Assembly: GCF_020829645.1 (NCBI RefSeq)
Contig: NZ_JAIVFS010000003.1
Coordinates: 124,001 to 188,000, forward strand
DNA: 64,000 nucleotides
Origin: Nostoc mirabile CHAB5784
GTDB lineage: Bacteria > Cyanobacteriota > Cyanobacteriia > Cyanobacteriales > Nostocaceae
Direction: 5' to 3'
Numbering within the stretch: the stretch's first letter is position 1; every line of letters begins with the position of its first letter. The translations under genes and the position numbers were made by a program. This document shows positions 47,883 through 55,623 of this stretch, piece by piece. The notes beneath the pieces were generated by a model. That model worked only from the letters and a program-made list of their open reading frames with translations. It was not told where the DNA came from and searched no databases.

Positions 47883-49382
47883 ATGATTTCTATTCATTCT
47901 GTCACTTCGGATGAATACCCCGACCAGACCAACAACCCAATCAATAGTCATGAAAATCAGCCTGACAAGCCAGAAGAAGCTTGTGGTGTTTTTGGCATCT
48001 ACGCACCAGGAGAAAACGTTGCTAAACTGACCTACTTTGGATTGTATGCCCTCCAGCATCGGGGTCAAGAATCAGCTGGTATTGCCACCTTTGAGGGTAC
48101 ACAAGTACACCTCCACAAAGATATGGGCTTGGTGTCTCAAGTCTTTAATGAATCCATCTTGGATCAGTTGCCTGGTAGCCTTGCTGTTGGTCACACTCGT
48201 TATTCCACCACAGGTTCTAGCCGCAAAGTTAATGCCCAACCCGCAGTACTAGAAACTCGCTTAGGTTCAATAGCCCTAGCACATAATGGTAATTTAGTCA
48301 ATACCGTACAATTACGTCAAGAGTTGCTTGAGAACAAATGCAACTTAGTCACGACAACAGACTCAGAAATGATCGCTTTTGCGATCGCAGAAGCCATCAA
48401 CGCTGGTGCAGATTGGCTAGAAGGTGCAATTCAGGCATTTCATCGTTGCCAAGGAGCCTTTAGTTTAGTTATTGGCACTCCTAACGGCGTTATGGGTGTT
48501 CGGGACACCAATGGCATTCGCCCCCTAGTGATTGGCACTTTGGCTGGTAATCCAGTCCGTTACGTTTTGGCTTCGGAGACTTGTGGTTTAGACATCATTG
48601 GAGCCGAATACCTGCGAGATGTAGAACCAGGGGAATTAGTTTGGATTACTGAAGAAGGTTTGGCTTCCTATCATTGGAGTCAACAGCCCCAGAGGAAATT
48701 GTGTATTTTTGAGATGATTTACTTTGCCCGCCCTGATAGCATCATGCACAACGAGAGTTTGTACAGCTATCGGATGCGGTTAGGACATCAACTAGCTAAA
48801 GAATCCTTTGTAGATGCCGATATTGTCTTTGGTGTTCCTGATTCTGGTATCCCTGCTGCGATCGGATTTTCCCAAGCTTCTGGTGTAGCTTACGCTGAAG
48901 GACTGATTAAAAATCGCTATGTTGGACGAACCTTTATTCAGCCAACACAAACCATGCGCGAGTCAGGTATCCGTATGAAACTCAACCCCCTCAAAGATGT
49001 GCTGGCGGGTAAACGAGTAATTATTGTTGATGACTCGATTGTGCGGGGTACTACCAGCCGTAAATTAGTCAAAACCTTGCGTGAAGCGGGTGCAGTGGAA
49101 GTACACATGCGAATTTCTTCGCCGCCAGTAACTCATCCCTGCTTCTATGGTATCGATACCGATTCTCAAGATCAGTTGATTGCTGCTACCAAGTCAGTAG
49201 CGGAAATTGCCAAGCAATTGGAAGTAGACAGCCTCGCCTATCTCAGTTGGGAAGGAATGCTAGAAGCGACACGAGAAGATACCAATAGTTTCTGCTCTGC
49301 CTGCTTTACTGGAGATTATCCCGTAGCGATTCCTGAGCAAGTGAAGCGTTCTAAGTTGAGTTTAGAAAAGGTAGTGGTGTAG
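47883..49382 (+). CDS. purF: Amidophosphoribosyltransferase
   Basis: 499 residues, first enzyme of purine synthesis, joining glutamine ammonia to PRPP. A 33-residue propeptide precedes the N-terminal nucleophile Cys34 (EEACGVFGIYAPGE). GLYALQHRGQESAGIA and VGHTRYSTTGSS mark the glutaminase domain. The phosphoribosyltransferase domain has VIIVDDSIVRGTTSRKLVKT. Iron-sulfur ligand cysteines are seen near the end (NSFCSACFTGDYP). It follows purL, a common cyanobacterial pairing. Confidence 0.96.
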   Translation: MISIHSVTSDEYPDQTNNPINSHENQPDKPEEACGVFGIYAPGENVAKLTYFGLYALQHRGQESAGIATFEGTQVHLHKDMGLVSQVFNESILDQLPGSLAVGHTRYSTTGSSRKVNAQPAVLETRLGSIALAHNGNLVNTVQLRQELLENKCNLVTTTDSEMIAFAIAEAINAGADWLEGAIQAFHRCQGAFSLVIGTPNGVMGVRDTNGIRPLVIGTLAGNPVRYVLASETCGLDIIGAEYLRDVEPGELVWITEEGLASYHWSQQPQRKLCIFEMIYFARPDSIMHNESLYSYRMRLGHQLAKESFVDADIVFGVPDSGIPAAIGFSQASGVAYAEGLIKNRYVGRTFIQPTQTMRESGIRMKLNPLKDVLAGKRVIIVDDSIVRGTTSRKLVKTLREAGAVEVHMRISSPPVTHPCFYGIDTDSQDQLIAATKSVAEIAKQLEVDSLAYLSWEGMLEATREDTNSFCSACFTGDYPVAIPEQVKRSKLSLEKVVV

Positions 49383-49559
49383 GGAGTGGGGAGTGGGGAG
49401 ATGAGGGAGAAATCAATTCAAAATTCAAAATTCAAACATTTTAGAACTTCTGCCTTCTACCTCACCTCGACTGCGCTCGGCGACCACCTGCCTCCTCTTT
49501 CCCAATGCCCCATGCCCAATCCGTCTAAAATAGGTAAATCCCTTAACTAAAGATGGTTT

Positions 49560-50126
49560 ATGAACCAGCCGATATCTGAGAGAGTGCGCTGGACTACCGC
49601 CGATTTAGAGTTGTTTCCAGATAACGGGAACCGCTATGAAATTATTGACGGAGAATTGTTTGTGACCAGAGCGCCTCACTGGAATCATCAAAAAACTTGT
49701 GTCAGAATTAGCACTTCTTTAGATAATTGGTCACAGACTACTGGTTTGGGAGAAGCTGTGACTGCTCCAGGCATAATTTTTGGCGATAATGATAATGTAA
49801 TTCCCGATGTTGTCTGGGCTAGCAATGAGAGACTGCCCCTACTTTTGGACGAGGCGGGGCATTTGACTGGTGCGCCAGAACTAGTAGTAGAAGTACTATC
49901 TTCCGGTAGTGAGAACGAAAAGCGGGACAGGGAACTTAAACTAAAACTTTACTCAGCAAGAGGTGTCAGGGAATATTGGATTGTGGATTGGCGTAAGCAA
50001 CAGGTGGAAGTTTATCGACGTGAGCAAGCGAGTTTAAAGTTAGTTGCTACGTTGTTCAATGGTGATGAGTTGAACTCACCCATATTGCCTGATTTTAATT
50101 GTGCGATCGCATCCTTATTTACTTAA
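49560..50126 (+). CDS. Uma2-family endonuclease (DUF820)
   Basis: 188 residues, complete for the family: RYEIIDGELFVTRAPHWNHQ, PDVVWASNERLPLLL, then ELVVEVLSSGSENEKRDREL and REYWIVDWRKQQVEVYRRE. The PD-(D/E)XK core (ELVVEV and the lysine region after it) looks intact. These proteins are abundant in cyanobacteria and their function is not known. It is 78 bases upstream of a VapBC-type pair. Confidence 0.85.
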   Translation: MNQPISERVRWTTADLELFPDNGNRYEIIDGELFVTRAPHWNHQKTCVRISTSLDNWSQTTGLGEAVTAPGIIFGDNDNVIPDVVWASNERLPLLLDEAGHLTGAPELVVEVLSSGSENEKRDRELKLKLYSARGVREYWIVDWRKQQVEVYRREQASLKLVATLFNGDELNSPILPDFNCAIASLFT

Positions 50127-50204
50127 CACAAGTTCGCAGAATTGCAGTAACTTCTTACTATTCGCAATTTTTAATAAATAGTGATGTACACAGGGGAAAG
50201 CGCA

Positions 50205-50486
50205 ATGTCTCAGCAGTATTCGATTGAGCAAGTTCCTAAGAGTCTGGATAAAATTTTTCAGGAAATTAAACAAGGCGAATCGGTACAAATTACGCAACAG
50301 GGGCAGCAAGTTGCTGTGATTCTACCTGCGGCTGAATATCAGCGTTTGTTGCATGGCAAGCCGGATTTTTGGGAATCTCTGGAGCGATTTCGTCAAGAAA
50401 TCATGGAAGAAGGAACCGAGATTGATCCCGATGAGGTTTGGAAAGATGTACGTGACAAGTCTCCTGGACGAGAGATCCTCTTGTGA
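50205..50486 (+). CDS. Phd/YefM-type antitoxin
   Basis: 93 residues from ATG 50205 (MSQQYSIEQVPKSLDKIFQE); eight upstream codons are in frame but have no ribosome site. The VQITQQGQQVAVILPAAEYQ segment is the Phd/YefM DNA-binding fold and the tail is acidic. It overlaps the PIN toxin start by four bases and should autoregulate the pair. Confidence 0.85.
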   Translation: MSQQYSIEQVPKSLDKIFQEIKQGESVQITQQGQQVAVILPAAEYQRLLHGKPDFWESLERFRQEIMEEGTEIDPDEVWKDVRDKSPGREILL

Positions 50487-50899
50487 GTCGCTTTTTACTG
50501 GATACTAACATCATCTCTGAGCCGTTAAGACCACAACCGAATCCAGCAGTTATCCAAAGGTTGCAACAGTATCAAGGGGAATTTGCTATTGCTTCCGTTA
50601 CTTGGCATGAATTGCTATTTGGTTGCTATCGTCTGCCCACTTCTAAAAGGCGAGAGAGAATTGAGCAGTATCTCAAGCATATAGTCCAACCAAATATTCC
50701 TATCCTGCCCTATGATAACGTGGGAGCTGAATGGTTTGCTTTAGAAAGAGCGCGACTGGTAACTATAGGAAAAACTCCCGCGTATCCAGATGCACAGATT
50801 GCAGCGATCGCAAAAGTAAATGGTCTGATTTTGGTAACAAATAATGTTTCAGACTATGCCGATTTTCAAGAACTTCAACTAGAGAATTGGTTTTGTTAA
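50483..50899 (+). CDS. vapC: PIN-domain toxin (VapC type)
   Basis: 138 residues from a GTG that overlaps the antitoxin stop (GTGA). LLDTNIISE, the Glu of VTWHELLFG, YPDAQIAAIA and LVTNNVSDY carry the four acidic or polar metal-site residues. It is a ribonuclease toxin, probably acting on tRNA. Confidence 0.87.
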   Translation: MSRFLLDTNIISEPLRPQPNPAVIQRLQQYQGEFAIASVTWHELLFGCYRLPTSKRRERIEQYLKHIVQPNIPILPYDNVGAEWFALERARLVTIGKTPAYPDAQIAAIAKVNGLILVTNNVSDYADFQELQLENWFC

Positions 50900-50981
50900 G
50901 TGCGATTGCTTCCCTTGCTAGTTGAGGAACGAAACCCAACATTCATGATCGATATTCAATTAACAAAGGAGGAAGTAAAGC

Positions 50982-51263
50982 TTAACTGTGCTGTAAAAAC
51001 TCAACTTTGGGCAATAACGGGTCAGTTACAATACCCACACCCCTAAAACCCCAGCGTTTGAGCAAGTTTCCTAACTGTGTACGCGCAATAGATTCCACAG
51101 AAAAGCGATTGGCTACGTCTGCTGCATGGGTGTTGAGATAGCTAAGGGCATCAAAGTTTTCCTGAAACAGCAATAAATAACCTGATGTTTCGGTATCAGG
51201 ACGAGCTATGAGATAATTACCGTCAGTTTTTGAGCGCACTAAGTAATAGACTTCGGACAGCAT
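50982..51263 (-). CDS. Small conserved hypothetical protein
   Basis: 93 residues: SEVYYLVRSKTDGNYLIARP, then SGYLLLFQENFDALSYLNTH and LGNLLKRWGFRGVGIVTDPL. Compact alpha/beta pattern with no signal peptide. I recognise no family. It lies alone between a VapBC pair and a long heptamer array. Confidence 0.6.
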   Translation of the reverse strand: MLSEVYYLVRSKTDGNYLIARPDTETSGYLLLFQENFDALSYLNTHAADVANRFSVESIARTQLGNLLKRWGFRGVGIVTDPLLPKVEFLQHS

Positions 51264-51275
51264 GGAAATAAGGAT

Positions 51276-51391
51276 GGGGAGAGTGGGGCAGTAGGGGAGG
51301 CAGGGGGCAGGGGGCAGGGGGAGAGAGTAACTAATGACTAATGACTAATGACTAATGACTAATGACTAATGACTAATGACTAATGACTAAT
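51276..51391. repeat. Heptanucleotide array (taatgac) next to ggggcag units
   Basis: About nine near-perfect copies of taatgac (51329-51391), preceded by three copies of gcagggg. The permease stop codon (51387-51389) lies inside the array. Confidence 0.88.
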
Positions 51392-52433
51392 TCAAATTTT
51401 CTAGGCGAATGCGAGGATCGGCGGCTTTTAACATTAAATCGGCGATTAAATTACCAGCAATCAGCAAGACTGCGCCCATTACCAAGCTTGCCATTAACAA
51501 ATATAAATCTTGAGCTTGTAAAGCCTGTAGAGTCAACCTCCCTAAACCGGGCCAGTTGAAGAAGAATTCGGCAATAAAAGCACCGTTTAATAAACCAGCT
51601 AATTCAAAACCCAATAAGGTAATCAAGGGATTTATCGCATTGCGGAGTGCATGAACGTAGATAACGCGGTTTTCTGGCAGTCCTTTGGCACGAGCCGTTT
51701 GGATGTAATCTTGACGCAGAACATCCAATAATTCGCCGCGAGTGATGCGTTGTAAACCAGCAAAACTAGTAATTGAGAGGGCGATGGTGGGTAAAATCAT
51801 GTGCCAGCCGATATCTAAGATTCTGCCAAACCACGACAGTTCCGAGTGATTGATGCTAGTCATGCTACCCACTGGGAAGAAGGGCGAGGTGATTTGGGCT
51901 AAAACCAGCAGCGCTAAGGCAGTGATGAAACTGGGAAAGCCTTGTCCGGCGTAGCTAATTACTTGTAAAACCCGGTCTGCTAGCTTATTTTGGTTAACAG
52001 CAGCAAAGATCCCTAAAGGGATGGCGATCGCCCATGTGACAATTAAAGATGCGATCGCTAATAGTAAAGTCGCTGGTACTCGTTCCCACAACAGCGATGC
52101 TACTGAACGTTGATAAATAAAACTCGTGCCAAAATCCCCCTTTGTCAAGATTCGCCATAGCCATAGCCAAAATTGCTCTGGCCAAGACTTATCTAGACCA
52201 AACTGCCGCTTGATTTCTTCAATTCTTTCTGGCGATATCTTCGGGTTTTGCCGCAGCGTATCTACATAATCTCCTGGAGCGAGTTGAATAATGAAAAACG
52301 ACAACGCCGACGCCAACAACAAAGTTAGTAGTGCCTGCAATATCCGCTTTACCACATAAACAAAAGTTTCGCTCGTGACTAGCGTTATTAGCCAATCCCG
52401 ACCTGTCTCCAAGGAAATTCTCGTAGATGTCAT
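51387..52433 (-). CDS. Peptide-type ABC transporter permease (DppB/OppB family)
   Basis: 348 residues, six or so membrane segments. ASALSFFIIQLAPGDYVDTL and the DppB-type KRQFGLDKSWPEQF region lie at the start. The EAA-type loop ARAKGLPENRVIYVHALRNA precedes INPLITLLGFELAGLLNGAF. It would take part in uptake of peptides, opines or nickel. Its partner permease, ATPase and binding protein are not in the window. Confidence 0.9.
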   Translation of the reverse strand: MTSTRISLETGRDWLITLVTSETFVYVVKRILQALLTLLLASALSFFIIQLAPGDYVDTLRQNPKISPERIEEIKRQFGLDKSWPEQFWLWLWRILTKGDFGTSFIYQRSVASLLWERVPATLLLAIASLIVTWAIAIPLGIFAAVNQNKLADRVLQVISYAGQGFPSFITALALLVLAQITSPFFPVGSMTSINHSELSWFGRILDIGWHMILPTIALSITSFAGLQRITRGELLDVLRQDYIQTARAKGLPENRVIYVHALRNAINPLITLLGFELAGLLNGAFIAEFFFNWPGLGRLTLQALQAQDLYLLMASLVMGAVLLIAGNLIADLMLKAADPRIRLENLN

Positions 52434-52434
52434 T

Positions 52435-52515
52435 TGTCCTTTGTCCTTTGTCCTTTGTCATCTGTCATTGGTCATTTGTCATTTGTCCTTTGTTAATGAC
52501 CAATGACAAATAACT
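52435..52515. repeat. Tandem repeats (tgtcctt and tgtcatt units)
   Basis: Repeated tgtcctt and tgtcatt units between two same-strand genes, followed by the complementary aatgaccaatgacaaat run, so the stretch can fold. Confidence 0.8.
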
Positions 52516-53032
52516 AATATTCAATTAGAGAGATAATCGGCACGTCCGGCAGATATTTACGCCCTTCTAAATCCCGTAGCTCGATAATAAACCCAAATCC
52601 TACTAGTTCGCAGCCAATCTTCTGCACTAACTTTGCTGTTGCACTCGCAGTTCCACCCGTGGCAATCAAATCGTCCACAATTAATACTCGGCTACCTTGG
52701 TGTAAACCGTCTTGATGCACTTCTAGGCAGTCCATACCATACTCTAGTTCATATTCAATTGAATGAACGGCTGCTGGTAACTTACCTTTTTTGCGGACGG
52801 GAATAAAACCAGTTCCTAATTTATAAGCCAGAGGTGAACCAAAAATAAATCCCCTCGACTCTATACCAATGACATAATCCGCCGTTATGCCAGATTCATT
52901 GCATTTTTGTGCTAGAAAGTCAATAGTGTAGCGCAGTCCCTCTGGATCGCGCAGCAGGGTAGTAATATCCCGAAATAAAATTCCGGGTTTAGGGAAATCT
53001 GGGATGTCACGAACGAGAGACTTCAAATCCAT
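52514..53032 (-). CDS. apt: Adenine phosphoribosyltransferase
   Basis: 172 residues from ATG 53032 ([20 protein letters not shown]). The frame is open 59 codons further up, but only through repeat DNA. The PRPP loop is [16 protein letters not shown], and [20 protein letters not shown] is the Apt signature. It salvages adenine to AMP. Confidence 0.95.
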   Translation of the reverse strand: MDLKSLVRDIPDFPKPGILFRDITTLLRDPEGLRYTIDFLAQKCNESGITADYVIGIESRGFIFGSPLAYKLGTGFIPVRKKGKLPAAVHSIEYELEYGMDCLEVHQDGLHQGSRVLIVDDLIATGGTASATAKLVQKIGCELVGFGFIIELRDLEGRKYLPDVPIISLIEY

Positions 53033-53034
53033 AA

Positions 53035-53200
53035 AATGGGGAGTGGGGAGTGGGGAGTGGGGAATGGGAGATGAGGGAGAAGAATTAATAATCAATGCCC
53101 AATACTTCGACTTACCTCGGCTTACTTCGACTACGCTCAGTACAAGTCGCTCGGCACAAGTCGCGGTTCCTGAGCGTAGTCGAAGGGCAGTACAAGTGCC
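53035..53200. repeat. Composite repeat region upstream of apt
   Basis: ggggagtggggagtggggaa heptamers, followed by several copies of ttcgactacgctcagtacaa and its complement (gagcgtagtcgaagggcag), the same gagcgNagtcgaag family found in purL and near asnS. Confidence 0.75.
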
Positions 53201-53519
53201 CAATGCCAAATTTCAGATACCTGAAAAATCGTACACTATAATGTCATACGCTGGGGGTCGAGGCTGAAGCTTCGCCCTTTATTGACGATAATTAGAATCT
53301 AAATCAAGCTAGAAGAGGTATTGCACTAAATAAATGAGGTGAATTAACTTATGTTTTAAAATTTTGATTTCAATATAAGGAAAACTTTGAGTAGAAAGAG
53401 TTAAGTAATGTATATATCAGGTAGTCATGCTACTGCTACAAGTCTAATGCTCAAGTCTTGGCTACCGATCTTAAATTTGTTTTATCTAGTCTGTTGGAAC
53501 CGCACAAGGTATTTATAGA

Positions 53520-54146
53520 ATGAATGTCTCAGCAAGTTTAACGCCGTTCAACAGTCCAACTCAAGATTCACTGCCGATGGTTTTGGACACTTTGCCAGAT
53601 CCTGCGATCGCTTCCAAAACGTGTCCTCGCAGAACCAGGCTGCAAATTGACCTGATTTTACTGGCAATTGAAGCTTTAGAGCTTGGTGGTTCGGAAGCAA
53701 TCCTGACTTTTGCTCAAGAGTTGGATCTAAAAGGAATTGTTAAAGACAGGGTAAATTTATGGCGGATGCGTAGCTCTAATCCGCTACGGAGAGCGCACAT
53801 GCGCCGTCCCTTAAGTATCATGGAAGCAAAAGCTCTGGTGGTCATTGCTTGCTACATAGCACGGCGTTTAACTGTTGTGATTCGCCAGTTACTAATGATA
53901 TGTCAGCAAATGGAAGAAAAGCAGATTCCATTAGAACAGAATTTGCGCCTATCTAATTACCTAGAGCGGTTTAGAGCGCATTTTAAGAGCCGGATGAATG
54001 CTCGACGTTCTGGTGTCCTGGCATTAACTTCTGATGCAAAATTAGATGAGCTAGCTATAAATTTGTTAGGACAATTACTATTTTGTACTGGTACAGCTGG
54101 AATGCAGCGATTCTGGATTAGTCTTTTTGACGGTGAAGTGGAATGA
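53520..54146 (+). CDS. DUF3038 protein
   Basis: 208 residues of a cyanobacteria-specific family with no known function: RRTRLQIDLILLAIEALELG, then LWRMRSSNPLRRAHMRRPLS and MEAKALVVIACYIARRLTVV. Helical and basic in the middle, no signal peptide. It overlaps the next gene by four bases (ATGA), and the two families are usually neighbours. Confidence 0.82.
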   Translation: MNVSASLTPFNSPTQDSLPMVLDTLPDPAIASKTCPRRTRLQIDLILLAIEALELGGSEAILTFAQELDLKGIVKDRVNLWRMRSSNPLRRAHMRRPLSIMEAKALVVIACYIARRLTVVIRQLLMICQQMEEKQIPLEQNLRLSNYLERFRAHFKSRMNARRSGVLALTSDAKLDELAINLLGQLLFCTGTAGMQRFWISLFDGEVE

Positions 54147-55555
54147 ATATTCAACGTAAGTACAGTTTGCCTAATTGTACACTGCTTTTAGAAGGGTTAA
54201 GCGATCTCAGTAGGGCTGCACATTTCCAGGAAATGCGCCCGGAATTATCAATATTGGTAAATGCAGAATGTTATTTATCTGGTTACAACCAACCCCTAAC
54301 GGGAGGGCGGGAATTTTTTGAAAGTTTGGTGAGGGCTGTTAGTGGCTATGCCCAAGAATTTTTAAGTAGTGTACCCAATCCGCAAGCACATAACCACGAA
54401 TCGGAGCTTGTAGAGTTTCGGAAAATTGACAGCAACCGACATAGGTTAATTATACATTCAGAAGGCGCTCCAGAGGGGTTCGATCACTCTAACAATTCCA
54501 AACATCCGCCTATTGAAATAGATTTGAATACAGTACAGTTGTTTGATTTAGTGGAAGCAGTGGATCAGTTTTTTGCTGATACCCAAACTTTACCTGAACT
54601 TTCCTTAGAACTACAACCAGTTACTAGACGCTATGGCGGTGCTAGTCAGGCTGTGATTAGGCAGGCTGTTCCTGCTGCTGTGGGTGTGTCAAGTTTAGCA
54701 GTAGCAGCGATCGCCTTTAACTTGATTCCACCTCCCCAAATGCGTCCACCGCAGCCTAAACCAAATGAGCAAACTAGCTCTACAACAAACAATATCACTA
54801 CTCCAGCATCAGCTGCTGCAACACCCACAGCAACATCCACAGCTAATACAAAGCCCGCAGTTAAAGATTTAGAAGCACTTTTAAATACAGTTCCAGAAAT
54901 TACTGATCCATCGCAGTTGCGTGCATTGAATCGTCAAGTTTACAACCAAGTTCATCCAGCTTGGACTAATCGCTCAGGATTGCAACAGGATTTGATCTAT
55001 CGTCTGGGTGTAGCTGCGGATGGAGCGATCGTTGGTTATAAAGCGGTGAATAAAGAGGCAAATGTAGGAGTGGGGCAAACTCCTCTGCCTAACGTACTTT
55101 ACAATCCAGCTAGGCGCCCTTCCATTTCTAATGAACCGATCGCCCAATTCCGAGTAGTATTTACTACAAAAGGTGTGCTAGAAGTTAGTCCTTGGCGGGG
55201 ATATGCTAGGACGCCAGAGGTAGTAGGTACAAAAATTACTGACTCTAATATAGTCAAAGGTTTAAACCAAAAGCTTTATAGTACAGTTCGGCAAACTTGG
55301 AGTGGCACTCCCACCTTTACGCGAGATTTGAAATATCGGGTAGCAGTCAACAAAGATGGTGTAATTGCTGACTATGAACCACTCAACCAAGTCGCCTTTG
55401 ACTATTTCCGCGAAACACCCCTTCCCAAGATGTTCAACGCTGTCTACGGTTCCAATGTAGCAGCTCCCAACAATAAAGAACCTCTCGCCCACTTCCAAGT
55501 GATATTTAAGCCTAGCGGCACGATGGAAGTTACTCCTTGGCAGGGATATCAATAA
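54143..55555 (+). CDS. DUF4335 protein
   Basis: 470 residues. The N-terminal domain (1-190, QRKYSLPNCTLLLEGLSDLS) is the DUF4335 part. A hydrophobic segment (about 170-195) and a Pro/Thr/Ala-rich linker (about 195-245) follow, then two related C-terminal halves (LEALLNTVPEITDP...WRGYAR and LNQKLYSTVRQTWSG...WQGYQ) that look like an internal duplication, each ending in a V.PW.GY motif. Probably membrane-attached. Coupled to the DUF3038 gene by a four-base overlap. Confidence 0.8.
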   Translation: MNIQRKYSLPNCTLLLEGLSDLSRAAHFQEMRPELSILVNAECYLSGYNQPLTGGREFFESLVRAVSGYAQEFLSSVPNPQAHNHESELVEFRKIDSNRHRLIIHSEGAPEGFDHSNNSKHPPIEIDLNTVQLFDLVEAVDQFFADTQTLPELSLELQPVTRRYGGASQAVIRQAVPAAVGVSSLAVAAIAFNLIPPPQMRPPQPKPNEQTSSTTNNITTPASAAATPTATSTANTKPAVKDLEALLNTVPEITDPSQLRALNRQVYNQVHPAWTNRSGLQQDLIYRLGVAADGAIVGYKAVNKEANVGVGQTPLPNVLYNPARRPSISNEPIAQFRVVFTTKGVLEVSPWRGYARTPEVVGTKITDSNIVKGLNQKLYSTVRQTWSGTPTFTRDLKYRVAVNKDGVIADYEPLNQVAFDYFRETPLPKMFNAVYGSNVAAPNNKEPLAHFQVIFKPSGTMEVTPWQGYQ

Positions 55556-55622
55556 TAATTCGTAATTCGTAATTCGTAATTCGTAATTCGTAATTTTTAA
55601 CTATGAAATTACAAATTACGAA
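55554..55622. repeat. Attcgtaatt tandem repeat
   Basis: Five copies of aattcgt followed by the complementary attacgaatt near the end of the next gene, placed between convergent genes. Same unit as at 19397-19546. Confidence 0.85.
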
Positions 55623-55623
55623 T

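Noticed and set aside
51276..51391. Possible CRISPR array in the repeat tract
   Set aside because: Units are 7 bases and directly tandem without spacers; this is a short tandem repeat array.
53033..53209. 59-residue N-terminal extension of apt
   Set aside because: Encoded by heptamer and dispersed repeats; Apt proteins begin at MDLKSLV.
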